DNA from: Paenibacillus doosanensis
GTDB lineage: Bacteria > Bacillota > Bacilli > Paenibacillales > NBRC-103111
Direction: 5' to 3'
DNA: 64,000 nucleotides
Assembly: GCF_025060755.1 (NCBI RefSeq)
Contig: NZ_JANYUY010000012.1
Location: 1-64,000, forward strand
Shown: piece after piece, positions 34,066 to 41,870 of the stretch
How the letters are laid out: every line of letters begins with the position of its first letter
How positions within the stretch are numbered: the stretch's first letter is position 1
Notes under the pieces: model-generated
The model's database searches: none
Told to the model about the DNA's origin: nothing
The model's input: only the letters and a program-made list of their open reading frames with translations
Position numbers and translations under genes: made by a program

Positions 34066-34857
34066 ATGAGTTTGTTGTTATGGCCCGACGGCACACCGAA
34101 TGCGCTGGGGAACGAGCCGGAAGATTTGCCGACCTTGGTTCCTTATTTGGCGGAAGGAAACGGCGGACCGAACGCCGCGGTTATTGTATGCCCCGGCGGC
34201 GGTTACGCGCGCCGGGCGCAGCATGAGGGAGAGCCTGTGGCGTTGTGGCTCAACTCGCTGGGCATTTCGGCGTTCGTCGTTCATTACCGGGTGGCGCCTT
34301 ACCGTCATCCGAATCCGTTGATGGACGCGCAGCGCGCGATCCGGACGGTGCGCAGCCGCGCGTCGGAGTGGAAGGTCGATCCGGGCCGCGTAGGCATACT
34401 GGGATTTTCCGCGGGCGGTCATGTCGCTTCCTCCGCCGGAACGCACTATGACGCGGGACGCTCCGATGCGGAAGATCCGGTCGAACGGTTCAGCTCCCGG
34501 CCGGATTTGCTCGTGCTCTGTTACCCTGTAATCAGCTTTGGCGCGCATGCCCATCAAGGCTCGCGCAGCAACCTGCTCGGCGAGCATCCGGACGGGGCGC
34601 TGGTGGAGCTGATGTCGAGCGAGCTTCAGGTTACCGAGGATACGCCGCCGACCTTCCTATGGCATACGGCCGACGATGCTTCGGTCCCGGTAGAAAATTC
34701 GCTGCTGTTCGCCAGCGCGCTCAGCCGCAATAAAGTGCCTTTCGAGCTTCATGTATTCGAAAGCGGCCGGCACGGCCTCGGTCTTGCCGGGGAGCAGCCG
34801 GGCGTCAGAGCTTGGACGGAAGTATGCGCTTCGTGGCTTCAGCAGCGCGGATTTTAG
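34066..34857 (+). CDS. Alpha/beta hydrolase, acetyl-esterase-like
   Basis: The 263-residue cytoplasmic esterase has the oxyanion motif VCPGGGYARRA, nucleophile elbow GFSAGGHVAS, acid Asp in TADDASVP and His in GRHGLGL. It resembles the esterase group that includes xylan/acetyl-xylan deacetylases (BD-FAE-like). The ATG has GGGAGGA seven bases upstream. It is monocistronic; no carbohydrate genes lie beside it to suggest a substrate. Confidence 0.85.
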   Translation: MSLLLWPDGTPNALGNEPEDLPTLVPYLAEGNGGPNAAVIVCPGGGYARRAQHEGEPVALWLNSLGISAFVVHYRVAPYRHPNPLMDAQRAIRTVRSRASEWKVDPGRVGILGFSAGGHVASSAGTHYDAGRSDAEDPVERFSSRPDLLVLCYPVISFGAHAHQGSRSNLLGEHPDGALVELMSSELQVTEDTPPTFLWHTADDASVPVENSLLFASALSRNKVPFELHVFESGRHGLGLAGEQPGVRAWTEVCASWLQQRGF

Positions 34858-34973
34858 GAAGGCTGCGGCGGAAGCGCGTAACGGAACGGCGGAGAAGCCG
34901 GCGCTGCCATCTGGCAAGGAATCGGCAAGGGAAGGGCTTGGCAAGGAGAAATTCATTATAACGATTTTTTCGC

Positions 34974-35003
34974 TTGAGCTGAATTTGTAAATATGAGTAA
35001 ATA
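34974..35003 (+). promoter_or_regulatory. Putative promoter of the first tiny-ORF transcript
   Basis: TTGAGC (34974-34979) and TAAATA (34998-35003) with an 18-base spacer, about 50 bases before the tiny ORF at 35053. Confidence 0.4.
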
Positions 35004-35052
35004 ATAGTTGTAGCAGGCCAGCTAACACTCAAAGAAAGGAGTGATCGCAGAC

Positions 35053-35085
35053 ATGATTACACAACCGGAGGTGGTCTCTGCTTAA
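35053..35085 (+). CDS. Tiny ORF 1 (10 residues), possible leader peptide
   Basis: ATG behind AAAGGAG encodes MITQPEVVSA and stops at TAA, which overlaps the next ATG (TAATG). The ORF contains a second ribosome binding site (GGAGGTG). The perfect hairpin 35074-35094 spans its end. Function unknown; it may be a leader or coupling peptide. Confidence 0.4.
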   Translation: MITQPEVVSA

Positions 35086-35094
35086 TGCAGAGAC
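35074..35094 (+). promoter_or_regulatory. RNA hairpin covering the TAATG junction
   Basis: GTCTCTGC-TTAAT-GCAGAGAC, an eight-base perfect stem with the stop/start codons in and next to the loop. It could control access of ribosomes to the second tiny ORF. Confidence 0.5.
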
Positions 35095-35126
35095 TCCATA
35101 ACCATAACGCCGATCCACAAGGATAG
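35085..35126 (+). CDS. Tiny ORF 2 (13 residues)
   Basis: Starts in the TAATG overlap and encodes MQRLHNHNADPQG before TAG. The same frame stays open for 30 more codons after the TAG, to TAA at 35217. Weak evidence for being translated: coupling and an upstream GGAGGTG. Confidence 0.35.
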   Translation: MQRLHNHNADPQG

Positions 35127-35223
35127 GCGGCCGCGTCAGCGGTTGTTTTGCCGCCGGAGGGAACGTGCTCCTCCTTATCGCCTCAGCGTTATAAGGATGC
35201 CGCATATTCCTGGCGGTAAAACA

Positions 35224-35254
35224 GGGGAGGCCCCCAAAGCCTCCCCCTACTTTT
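35224..35254 (+). terminator. Terminator of the first tiny-ORF transcript
   Basis: GGGGAGGC and GCCTCCCC form an eight-base stem with a seven-base loop, followed by CTACTTTT. Confidence 0.6.
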
Positions 35255-35269
35255 CCCAAAAAACATGAA

Positions 35270-35299
35270 TAGACATGAATACCTTACATAGGGTATAAT
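35270..35299 (+). promoter_or_regulatory. Promoter of the second tiny-ORF transcript
   Basis: TAGACA (35270-35275) and TATAAT (35294-35299) with an 18-base spacer. Confidence 0.6.
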
Positions 35300-35350
35300 C
35301 GATTAGGAAGTAATTGGAATCATGAAAATATGACGAAAGGAGTGGCTTCG

Positions 35351-35395
35351 ATGTTTGAATTCACAACAACTAAAAAAGGGTTTTGGCTGAACTGA
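35351..35395 (+). CDS. Tiny ORF 3 (14 residues)
   Basis: ATG eight bases after AAAGGAG encodes MFEFTTTKKGFWLN. It sits between a good promoter (35270-35299) and a strong terminator (35466-35491), so a transcript of about 185 nt is expected. The peptide is not recognised; it could be a small peptide gene or an attenuator leader. Confidence 0.45.
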   Translation: MFEFTTTKKGFWLN

Positions 35396-35465
35396 ATAAG
35401 CATTTTCCCATCACCGTCACCTGACGTCATTGACATGAACCATGACATATAGTATGGCACCCAGG

Positions 35466-35491
35466 CACGATACGGCAGATCGTGTTTTTTT
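35466..35491 (+). terminator. Intrinsic terminator after tiny ORF 3
   Basis: CACGAT and ATCGTG pair around a seven-base loop and are followed by seven Ts. Confidence 0.8.
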
Positions 35492-35583
35492 GTTTTCATG
35501 GATGACCCTAACGTTACTAAAGGTTCGGCTGCGGCTGCGAAAAACGCGGCTCGGCGGAGCGAAAACTCTTAGGAGGTGTAAAG

Positions 35584-35685
35584 ATGAAAATGCTTATCTC
35601 TTTCACGGCGGCGCATGCGACTAATGCACGGAAGGAGGCATTCATCTATGGGTTACAAGAACGGAAAGGATATTCTTCCCCCTAG
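35584..35685 (+). CDS. Short ORF (33 residues) overlapping the CD3324-family start
   Basis: ATG preceded by TAGGAGGTG at ideal spacing opens a 33-codon frame, MKMLISFTAAHATNARKEAF onward, that ends at TAG 35683, 38 bases inside the CD3324-family gene in another frame. The ribosome binding site is the strongest in the region, so it is probably translated. It could couple or tune translation of the downstream gene. Confidence 0.45.
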   Translation: MKMLISFTAAHATNARKEAFIYGLQERKGYSSP

Positions 35686-35935
35686 CCTGCTGAAGCAGCT
35701 GCAGGATTACATTCAGGGCGAGATTATCTATATCCCGAAGAAAGATCAGACTCGCGCGGGCTGGGGCGAGAACAACGGAACGAGACAGACGATCCAGCGG
35801 CGCAATCACGAAATTTACCGGCTCTATGAGAACGGCTCGACCGTCATGGAGCTGATTCAAAAATATCATTTGTCCGAGGACAGCATCCGTAAAATTATTG
35901 TGAAAACCCGCGTGGCCGTCGGCAGGCAGCATTAG
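35648..35935 (+). CDS. CD3324-family helix-turn-helix protein
   Basis: The 95-residue protein begins NGKDILPPSLLKQLQDYIQG, followed by EIIYIPKKDQTRAGWGE, a basic segment (RNHEIYRLYENG) and a C-terminal helix-turn-helix (VMELIQKYHLSEDSIRKII). This matches the CD3324 family of small presumed DNA-binding proteins common in Bacilli and Clostridia. The ATG has AAGGAGG ten bases upstream. Function is not established. Confidence 0.82.
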   Translation: MGYKNGKDILPPSLLKQLQDYIQGEIIYIPKKDQTRAGWGENNGTRQTIQRRNHEIYRLYENGSTVMELIQKYHLSEDSIRKIIVKTRVAVGRQH

Positions 35936-35976
35936 CCGGAAGCCGGCAGGCCGCATAATGGGTTCGATATAAACGA

Positions 35977-36013
35977 AAAAAAAAGCCGGGATTATCATCC
36001 TAAGGCTTTTTTT
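35977..36013 (+). terminator. Terminator after the CD3324-family gene
   Basis: An A-run plus GCC pairs with GGC plus a T-run; an inner GGAT/ATCC stem lies between. Bidirectional in appearance. Confidence 0.75.
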
Positions 36014-36112
36014 CTTGGCCCGGACAAACGGCGAATCCGCCGGACGATAGCTGCAGGCACGGGGAATCGCTCCGGGCTCGAAGGGCCGGCTTACGGGAAC
36101 GGGCGTCCCGAG

Positions 36113-36874
36113 TTAAATCAGCTTAAGCCCGCTGATGAGAATGATGGCGGCCATAAACGTTCTAAGCGGTTTGGCCGGCAGTTTGGCAGACAAGCCGCTG
36201 CCGAGCAGCACGCCGGGAACGGAGCCGGCCAGCAGATTCAAGGCCAGATGATAATCGATATTGCCGAAGCCCGCATGCATGATGCCGGCGGCCGAAACGA
36301 GGAGAAACGCATGGGCGATATCGGTGCCCACGAGCTCGGCGGCGCCGAGACGGAAGAAGAACATCATGGCCAGGGCGAACAGCGAGCCCGAGCCGATGGA
36401 AGTCATCCCGACGATGAATCCGAGCAGCGCGCCGATGGCGATCGTCAGCCGCTTCTTCTCCTCCAGCGGTTTCTCCGACAGGCGGTTGGTGTCCAAGCGG
36501 CCGATCCACTGCTTGGCGATGCTCAGGACGGCTACGATAATGAGGACGATGCCGAGAGCATGCTTGACGATCGTCTCCTGAATCGCATGCAAGGGAGGAT
36601 ACAGCTCCAAAAGCAGGATGGCAGCGATAGCGCTCGGCACGCTTCCTGCGGCCAAGTAGCCGGTCAGCTTGAAATTGATCGTTTTTTGGCGGTAATGCTG
36701 AATGCTTCCGAACAGCTTCGTTATCGAGTTGTAAAACAAGTCGGTCGCAACGGCAACGGTAGGCTGAATGCCCAAAAACACAAGTATCGGCGTTAACAGC
36801 GCGGCTCCGCCGACACCGGTCAATCCGACCAGCAGGCCGACCAGCAGCCCCATTAGTGCAATGCTCCAATCCAT
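36113..36874 (-). CDS. TauE/SafE-family anion exporter
   Basis: The 253-residue membrane protein has about eight helices in two repeats. The repeat motifs are GLLVGLLVGLTGVGGAALLTP near the N-terminus (written here as a helix-loop motif) and GFIVGMTSIGSGSLFALAM in the second half. Members export sulfite, sulfoacetate or other organosulfur anions. The frame is open further upstream to 36964, but ATG 36874 has GGTGGAG four bases before it and starts exactly at the first helix. The nearest genes give no sulfur context. Confidence 0.82.
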   Translation of the reverse strand: MDWSIALMGLLVGLLVGLTGVGGAALLTPILVFLGIQPTVAVATDLFYNSITKLFGSIQHYRQKTINFKLTGYLAAGSVPSAIAAILLLELYPPLHAIQETIVKHALGIVLIIVAVLSIAKQWIGRLDTNRLSEKPLEEKKRLTIAIGALLGFIVGMTSIGSGSLFALAMMFFFRLGAAELVGTDIAHAFLLVSAAGIMHAGFGNIDYHLALNLLAGSVPGVLLGSGLSAKLPAKPLRTFMAAIILISGLKLI

Positions 36875-37169
36875 TGATCTCCACCCCATGCATTCGTATG
36901 CTCTGAATAAGTATGTGTTTATTATAATTCCTACTAAGGTTATCGGCAATATGTGTTTTATCATTTTGCATAAAAAATTCCGGCTTTAGGCGCAAGCTAA
37001 CTTACTATATGAACGGCGATGCCGGCGCGTGAATGAAAAAATCGCCGGCTTCCCGGCAGGAAGCGGCGGCGAGGTTGTCCTATCGAAAGCGGCGGTTCGG
37101 CCGTTCTTCGGCGCTTCGGCGGGCAAGCTTCAGTCCGGTTTGGACTGAACCCGCGAAACCGGTTCATAC

Positions 37170-37310
37170 TTATTCTTCAGGCTGTCCGGACGCTTTGCGA
37201 AGCTCATTGGCCAAGCGGTGAAATTCGTTCTGGGCTTCTTTGGAATCCGTGCAGCCGTAAGCGGCGGACAAGAATAAAATGATCTTATTGGCATCTTCTG
37301 TACTAAGCAT
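37170..37310 (-). CDS. Small conserved-looking protein (46 residues)
   Basis: MLSTEDANKIILFLSAAYG begins a 46-residue acidic, helical product ending in GQPEE. The ATG has AAGGGAG eight bases upstream, a convincing start; the longer frame to 37376 lacks one. It is divergent from the GGCT-like gene. Family not recognised. Confidence 0.6.
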   Translation of the reverse strand: MLSTEDANKIILFLSAAYGCTDSKEAQNEFHRLANELRKASGQPEE

Positions 37311-37428
37311 CGGGTCAACTCCCTTCTGGGATTCTGTTATACTGTATGCGAGAGAGGCTTGGGAAGTCCGGTGCAATCGTCCGCCGCGGCGCCCATTTGC
37401 TTTCTTTTTAAAAAGGAAGGTGGAGCAT

Positions 37429-37809
37429 TTGATTTCCGTTTTCGTCTATGGCACACTGATGACCGGGGAGAGTAATCATCATGTAGCGGCTCCTTATTTG
37501 CTTTCGGCCGAGCCGGGAGCGGTCCGCGGCATCTTGTGCGATTACGGGCCTTATCCGGCCTTGATTTTGCAAGGAGACGGACTGGTCTGCGGAGAATGGT
37601 TTACGGTCAGCGAAGAAGGGCTTGCGGCGATGGATGAGCTGGAGGATTATTTCGGCCCGGGACGCAGCAATTTGTATGATCGTGTGTGGATACAAGATGC
37701 TTTGATGAGCGGTCGCGAGGGATGGGTCTACGTATGGGAGGAGCCGAGAGGCTGCCCTGTCATCGAAGGAGGGTCTTGGAGCATTCACCGGAATAAAAAA
37801 AGAGTTTGA
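37429..37809 (+). CDS. Gamma-glutamylcyclotransferase (AIG2-like) family protein
   Basis: The 126-residue protein has the family start VFVYGTLMTGESNHH, the GEWFTVSEEGLAAMDELEDYF region with the catalytic glutamate position, and a YVWEEP strand. Such proteins cyclise gamma-glutamyl amines or peptides. It starts at TTG 37429, behind GGAAGG at eight bases. It is convergent with the next gene and shares a hairpin with it. Confidence 0.82.
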   Translation: MISVFVYGTLMTGESNHHVAAPYLLSAEPGAVRGILCDYGPYPALILQGDGLVCGEWFTVSEEGLAAMDELEDYFGPGRSNLYDRVWIQDALMSGREGWVYVWEEPRGCPVIEGGSWSIHRNKKRV

Positions 37810-37832
37810 GGGAGAGCGACTCCCTAAACTCT
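37801..37832 (-). terminator. Hairpin shared by two convergent genes
   Basis: AGAGTTT(G)AGGGAG pairs with CTCCCTAAACTCT around AGCGA. The A-run on the left gives a U-run for minus-strand transcripts. It overlaps the stop codons of both genes. Confidence 0.75.
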
Positions 37833-38213
37833 TCTTGATCCTAACATCCGATGCCAATCTTCATTCTCGGATTTTTTGATGATCTCGTTCATGCGCATGA
37901 TTACGGTGCGGCTGTCTTCATCGCCGTATACTTCGGCAAGCTGTTCGTAGGTCAGATCGTCGTACAGCAAGCTCCGGGATACGGTCGTTTCTTTATACCA
38001 TGCTTCCGTAACGGCGAACATACCTTCCTTTTTAAGCCAGATTTCGTAATAGTAATGCTCTTGTTCATTCATGAGCTTCATCGACATATAACAGGCGGAT
38101 ATGGGAACCCGAGGATCGGATATGCGCTGATTGATGACGGAACCGGAGGAAACGGGCTGACCGAAGGAGACGTAACGTGAAACTTTTTTAATTAAAAGCT
38201 CTAAATCACTCAA
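37824..38213 (-). CDS. Hypothetical protein (129 residues)
   Basis: A soluble, acidic protein with an aromatic-rich middle (YYYEIWLKKEGMFAVTEAWY) and a helical C-terminus (DDLTYEQLAEVYGDED). No family is recognised. It starts at TTG 38213 with AAAGGAGAT nine bases upstream. It is divergent from the response-regulator gene, with an inverted repeat in the space between. Confidence 0.65.
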   Translation of the reverse strand: MSDLELLIKKVSRYVSFGQPVSSGSVINQRISDPRVPISACYMSMKLMNEQEHYYYEIWLKKEGMFAVTEAWYKETTVSRSLLYDDLTYEQLAEVYGDEDSRTVIMRMNEIIKKSENEDWHRMLGSRRV

Positions 38214-38354
38214 GACTTTCCATCTCCTTTCAATAGTTCTCAGTAACTAAATATTTTAAAAAAATATTGTAAAATGGAAGATAACCTTATTTTAACATAG
38301 TTCTTAAGAAGGAGAAACGGTTGTGTTATAAAATTGACATTATAACTGTATGAA

Positions 38355-38390
38355 ATTTTACATACTGTCAGGGATGTAAAATGGTATAAT
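38355..38390 (+). promoter_or_regulatory. Inverted repeat and -10 box upstream of the response-regulator operon
   Basis: ATTTTACAT (38355-38363) and ATGTAAAAT (38374-38382) are perfect inverted arms with a 10-base gap, directly followed by TATAAT (38385-38390). A protein bound here would cover the -35 region. A second possible -35 (TTGACA, 38334-38339) lies further upstream. Confidence 0.55.
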
Positions 38391-38426
38391 AAAGCAAATT
38401 GTTAGGGAATTAAGGAGACTGCCGCG

Positions 38427-38807
38427 ATGCCTGATTACCGTATTTTACTCGCCGATGATGAATTGGCTCTTCGTTTTTTGCTTACGGAAACATTAGCCGA
38501 CGAGGGCTACGCAATTACGGAAACGGAGGATGGCAAGGAAGCTTTGGAGCACATTCGGAACCGCCGGTACGATCTCATTATTCTGGATTATATGATGCCG
38601 GAATACACCGGAGTCGAAGTATGCGAATGGATGCGCAAAGAGCCGAACCCGAATCAGAACACGCCGGTCGTCCTGCTGACGGCCAAAGCTCTGGAGAAAG
38701 ACCGGGAGAAAGCCAAGTCGGCCGGAGTCACCGCCTATATCGTGAAACCGTTCAGCCCGCTGCAGCTGGTCGATACCGTCGGACAGTTAATAGAGGGCGG
38801 GCAATAA
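38427..38807 (+). CDS. Single-domain response regulator (CheY-like)
   Basis: The 126-residue receiver domain has the acidic pair LADDE, phosphoacceptor Asp near residue 55 in LIILDYMMP, TAKA with the conserved threonine and a lysine in IVKPFSP. There is no output domain. AAGGAGA precedes the ATG. It stands 34 bases upstream of an HPt-REC-GGDEF-REC protein, so the two likely work in one phosphorelay. No histidine kinase is encoded next to them. Confidence 0.88.
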   Translation: MPDYRILLADDELALRFLLTETLADEGYAITETEDGKEALEHIRNRRYDLIILDYMMPEYTGVEVCEWMRKEPNPNQNTPVVLLTAKALEKDREKAKSAGVTAYIVKPFSPLQLVDTVGQLIEGGQ

Positions 38808-38841
38808 GCGTCTATACATATCTATTACGAAATGACTGGAA

Positions 38842-40575
38842 GTGAAAGGTTTGCGTCATTCATCACCTGAGGAACGCTTGCTGAAGGAAGCTAGACTGAT
38901 GAAGGAGGGACGTAGACGATACGTCTCGGAGCTTCGCAAACAGCTCAAGGAGCTTGAAGAACTGCATGGCGCGCCTGTCGGGGAACGCACGGCGGATACG
39001 GCCAAACGAATATATCGGATCGTCCATACGATCAAGGGCAGTGCGCCGATGTTCGAATTCGAGCGGATCGGATCGGCTGCGGAGAATCTCGTGCATTTAT
39101 GGGAATGGGCGCAAGACCAAGAAAGCATCCTCGGTTCGCATACCGTGCGCGCGCAGTTTTACCAAGCGGTTCAAGCCGGCGAGAGGTGGAAGCGTCAACT
39201 GGTTATGGAGCTCGGTCTCTATGAGCAGGAGATGGAGCTCGACGAGCAGCAGGAGCAATTCGGCAAAACGACGATGACGCCGTCCGGAGGCAGGCTGCTG
39301 ATTATCGATGACGATGAGGTGCTGCGCTCCTATCTGGTAAGGCGGCTGAAGCTGGAAGGCTATGAGGTGGACCATGCCTCCGACGTTGCGACTGCGCAGA
39401 AGCTGCTGCGCGAGCACTCTTACGATCTGATCACGCTGGATCTTATGATGCACCCTCAATCCGGATACGAGCTGTTTGAATTCGTTAAGGAAGATCCAAC
39501 CTTAAAATGGGTTCCTTTGGTCGTTCTGTCCGGAAGGGATGATATTCAGGATAAGGTGCGCTGCTTCTATTTGGGCGCCGATGATTTCGTTACGAAACCG
39601 TTTCAATATGAAGAATTGAGCGCGCGAATATACAGCCTGCTGAAAAGAACGAAGAGCTTCGAGCAGATGGCGTTTCGCGATCCGCTTACGGGCGCTTATA
39701 ACCGGCGCTTTTTCGATCATCAGATTCAAGTCGAGCTGCAGCGGATACGCCGTTATCCGACGCCGATTTCCCTCGTCTTTATCGATATAGACCGCTTCAA
39801 GTCCATTAACGACACGCATGGCCATCATATCGGCGACCTGGTGCTTCAAGGCTTGGCGCATATGCTGCAAAATCATTTGCGGGCGACGGACTTGATCGCC
39901 CGTTTCGGAGGCGAGGAGTTCGTCGTCGTTCTCCCGGGCAGCACGGCGCAGGACGCGCAAAAATCGATTGATTGCATTTTGCAGCTGACCCGCAATGAGC
40001 CGGTCACTCAAAATGACGGACAGTCCTACTATATTACCTTCTCTGCGGGAGTGGCGGAGTGGTCGGAGGACATGACGGTGGAAGAGTGGATCAAACGCGC
40101 CGACGATGCGATGTACGCGGCCAAGCAATGCGGGAGAAACAAGGTGCTGCAGTATGCCAAGGAGATGGGCGGGGAGGACGGAATTGCGGAAGGCGCCCAA
40201 GGAAGGAAGACGGTGGTGCTTATCGCCGATGACGACCGAATATTGCGTTCGATTCTCATGTCGAAGCTGCAGCATTTGCCGATTACGTTTCTTGAAGCGG
40301 CGGACGGCGAGGAAGCTTACGTCCTGATCAAGCAGCAGCAGGTGGACCTGTGCATTCTTGACAGCATAATGCCCAATCTGGGCGGATTCGAGCTGCTGGA
40401 GAGGCTGGAGCTGGAAGAAGCCAAGCCGAAGGATATGCATATTCTGATGCTGTCCGGGCGGACCCGGGAGGACGATCTGTCGAAGGGGCTCTCGCTCGGC
40501 GTGAACGTATTCATGCATAAGCCGTTCTCGATGGTGGAGCTGGAATTTAAAGTAAGGCAGCTGCTTAATCTGTAA
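38842..40575 (+). CDS. HPt-REC-GGDEF-REC diguanylate cyclase
   Basis: The 577-residue protein combines an HPt domain (about 15-120; His62 in VHTIKGSAP), a receiver (about 150-265; Asp200 in LITLDLMM), a GGDEF domain (about 275-440; active-site GGEEF 356-360) and a second receiver (about 456-575; Asp507 in CILDSIMP). An intact RxxD inhibition site (RATD) lies five residues before RFGGEEF, so it should make c-di-GMP with product feedback. The start is uncertain: GTG 38842 is used here, but TTG 38851 has a better-spaced GGAAG. It is coupled to the CheY-like gene. Confidence 0.85.
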   Translation: MKGLRHSSPEERLLKEARLMKEGRRRYVSELRKQLKELEELHGAPVGERTADTAKRIYRIVHTIKGSAPMFEFERIGSAAENLVHLWEWAQDQESILGSHTVRAQFYQAVQAGERWKRQLVMELGLYEQEMELDEQQEQFGKTTMTPSGGRLLIIDDDEVLRSYLVRRLKLEGYEVDHASDVATAQKLLREHSYDLITLDLMMHPQSGYELFEFVKEDPTLKWVPLVVLSGRDDIQDKVRCFYLGADDFVTKPFQYEELSARIYSLLKRTKSFEQMAFRDPLTGAYNRRFFDHQIQVELQRIRRYPTPISLVFIDIDRFKSINDTHGHHIGDLVLQGLAHMLQNHLRATDLIARFGGEEFVVVLPGSTAQDAQKSIDCILQLTRNEPVTQNDGQSYYITFSAGVAEWSEDMTVEEWIKRADDAMYAAKQCGRNKVLQYAKEMGGEDGIAEGAQGRKTVVLIADDDRILRSILMSKLQHLPITFLEAADGEEAYVLIKQQQVDLCILDSIMPNLGGFELLERLELEEAKPKDMHILMLSGRTREDDLSKGLSLGVNVFMHKPFSMVELEFKVRQLLNL

Positions 40576-40900
40576 GCGGTCTGCACGGTCGATGACGGTA
40601 ACCTAAAAGCCCGGTTTCGCTGTATGTTAAGCGAAACCGGGCTTTCGGCGTGTACGGGGCCGGCGTCCGTCCGCTTTCTAACAAGTCGTCCCATTTCATC
40701 GGATGATCGGAGATTTCGGGATATAAAATTTCCAAGCCGAGCTTTTTCAGCCGTTCATTGGAAAGCATGCGGCCGTCCTGAAAACAGAAGGCGCATGCCA
40801 GCAGCTGTATAAGCCTAATGGCGGCAAAGCGGTTGTGCGGTGCAGGCCTTGAATGCCGAGCCCGGCCCGTTCCGTAAGAGAGCAGTCTACGAATCCGCAA
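40565..40900 (-). pseudogene. Possible NAD-dependent epimerase C-terminal remnant
   Basis: The frame contains GRMLSNERLKKLGLEILYPE (around 40700-40775), which resembles the C-terminal SNxRLKxELGxxLxYP motif of extended short-chain dehydrogenase/epimerases. Nothing of the Rossmann domain is found upstream, and the rest of the frame looks random and runs through a strong hairpin. I read it as a gene fragment; chance resemblance is possible. Confidence 0.3.
40606..40645. terminator. Terminator after the GGDEF gene
   Basis: AAAGCCCGGTTTCGCT pairs perfectly with AGCGAAACCGGGCTTT (16 bp) around an eight-base loop. The flanking A/T ends make it usable in both directions. Confidence 0.85.
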
Positions 40901-41069
40901 AAAATGATATTTGTCGATTATGAAAGTACTTCCACAATATATAGGCGAGTCGGAATCCCCGCTGTGGAGGCTGATTTCAGCCCGATCCGGCCGGCACGAA
41001 CGGGGGACTTGCGGCGTTCCTTACGAAAGAAAAATAGTTAATTGGACCTACTCGGGAGTCTATTAATGT

Positions 41070-41870
41070 CTAATGATAAAGCCATTTGCGGCGGATACGA
41101 AACAAGAGATAGGCGAAGACGTTGAGGCAGGCGAAAGCCGCGCCCCAAATGATGGTCAACCGCCGTTCGCGGTAGGCGTTCACAAAGCCCCATATCGCAA
41201 ACAGCAGCCAATAGGCCGCAAAGAACGGAAGGGACCAGCCGGCTCCGTAGCCTCTCGTCACAAAGCGCTCTTGCTGGGCTTGGGTCGACCAGTATCCATC
41301 CGTGCCCCCGCCCATGCCGCTCTCGGTATCGTGCGTCGCATCGGGCGGATATATATAGACCGCCCGGTCAAGCGGCTGGGGAAATATCGGGTCGTTCGAA
41401 GGGTTCTGGAACACGGCGATATAACGGGTGCCGTACATATGCTGCGATGCGAAAGAATCCAGCTCTTCCTTGAGCTGCGGGGTGATCGCGGTCTGCTCCT
41501 TCAGCATAGTGCCGATACCGAGAGTGAGCGCCGAATGCTCTCTTGAAGCGTGATAGTCTCTTTGCAGAAACCACCCGGCAACGACGATGCCGATGAACGC
41601 GAAGACGAGCGAGGCGTAGAGCAGGCCGCGGGCGAATGTCCGGTGCAGCTTGAACGAAGCCTGCAGCTCGGCGGAGAGCGAGTCTTCGTCTCCGAAGCGA
41701 TCCAGAGCGATCTTGGCGCTCTCCTCGTCGGTGTATCCTTGCGCCTTCAAATCGCGGACCGCGTCCAGCAAATGCTGCTTCATTTCGGCCTTCAGCTCCG
41801 TCAGCTCGGCCGAGCCTGCGTCGTAATCCCGGTACAAGGAATCGATATACCGGTCGATAGGGTTGCTCAT
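41070..41870 (-). CDS. Membrane protein of the PadR-linked permease-prefix type
   Basis: The 266-residue protein has a soluble helical N-terminus (about 1-80; MKQHLLDAVRDLKAQG, then DEESAKIALDRFGDE) of the kind called permease prefix domain or DUF1700, followed by a membrane helix (about 85-103), an extracellular loop of about 95 residues and two more helices. It overlaps the PadR gene by four bases (ATGA), a common arrangement in which the PadR repressor controls the membrane protein. Function is unknown. Confidence 0.8.
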   Translation of the reverse strand: MSNPIDRYIDSLYRDYDAGSAELTELKAEMKQHLLDAVRDLKAQGYTDEESAKIALDRFGDEDSLSAELQASFKLHRTFARGLLYASLVFAFIGIVVAGWFLQRDYHASREHSALTLGIGTMLKEQTAITPQLKEELDSFASQHMYGTRYIAVFQNPSNDPIFPQPLDRAVYIYPPDATHDTESGMGGGTDGYWSTQAQQERFVTRGYGAGWSLPFFAAYWLLFAIWGFVNAYRERRLTIIWGAAFACLNVFAYLLFRIRRKWLYH

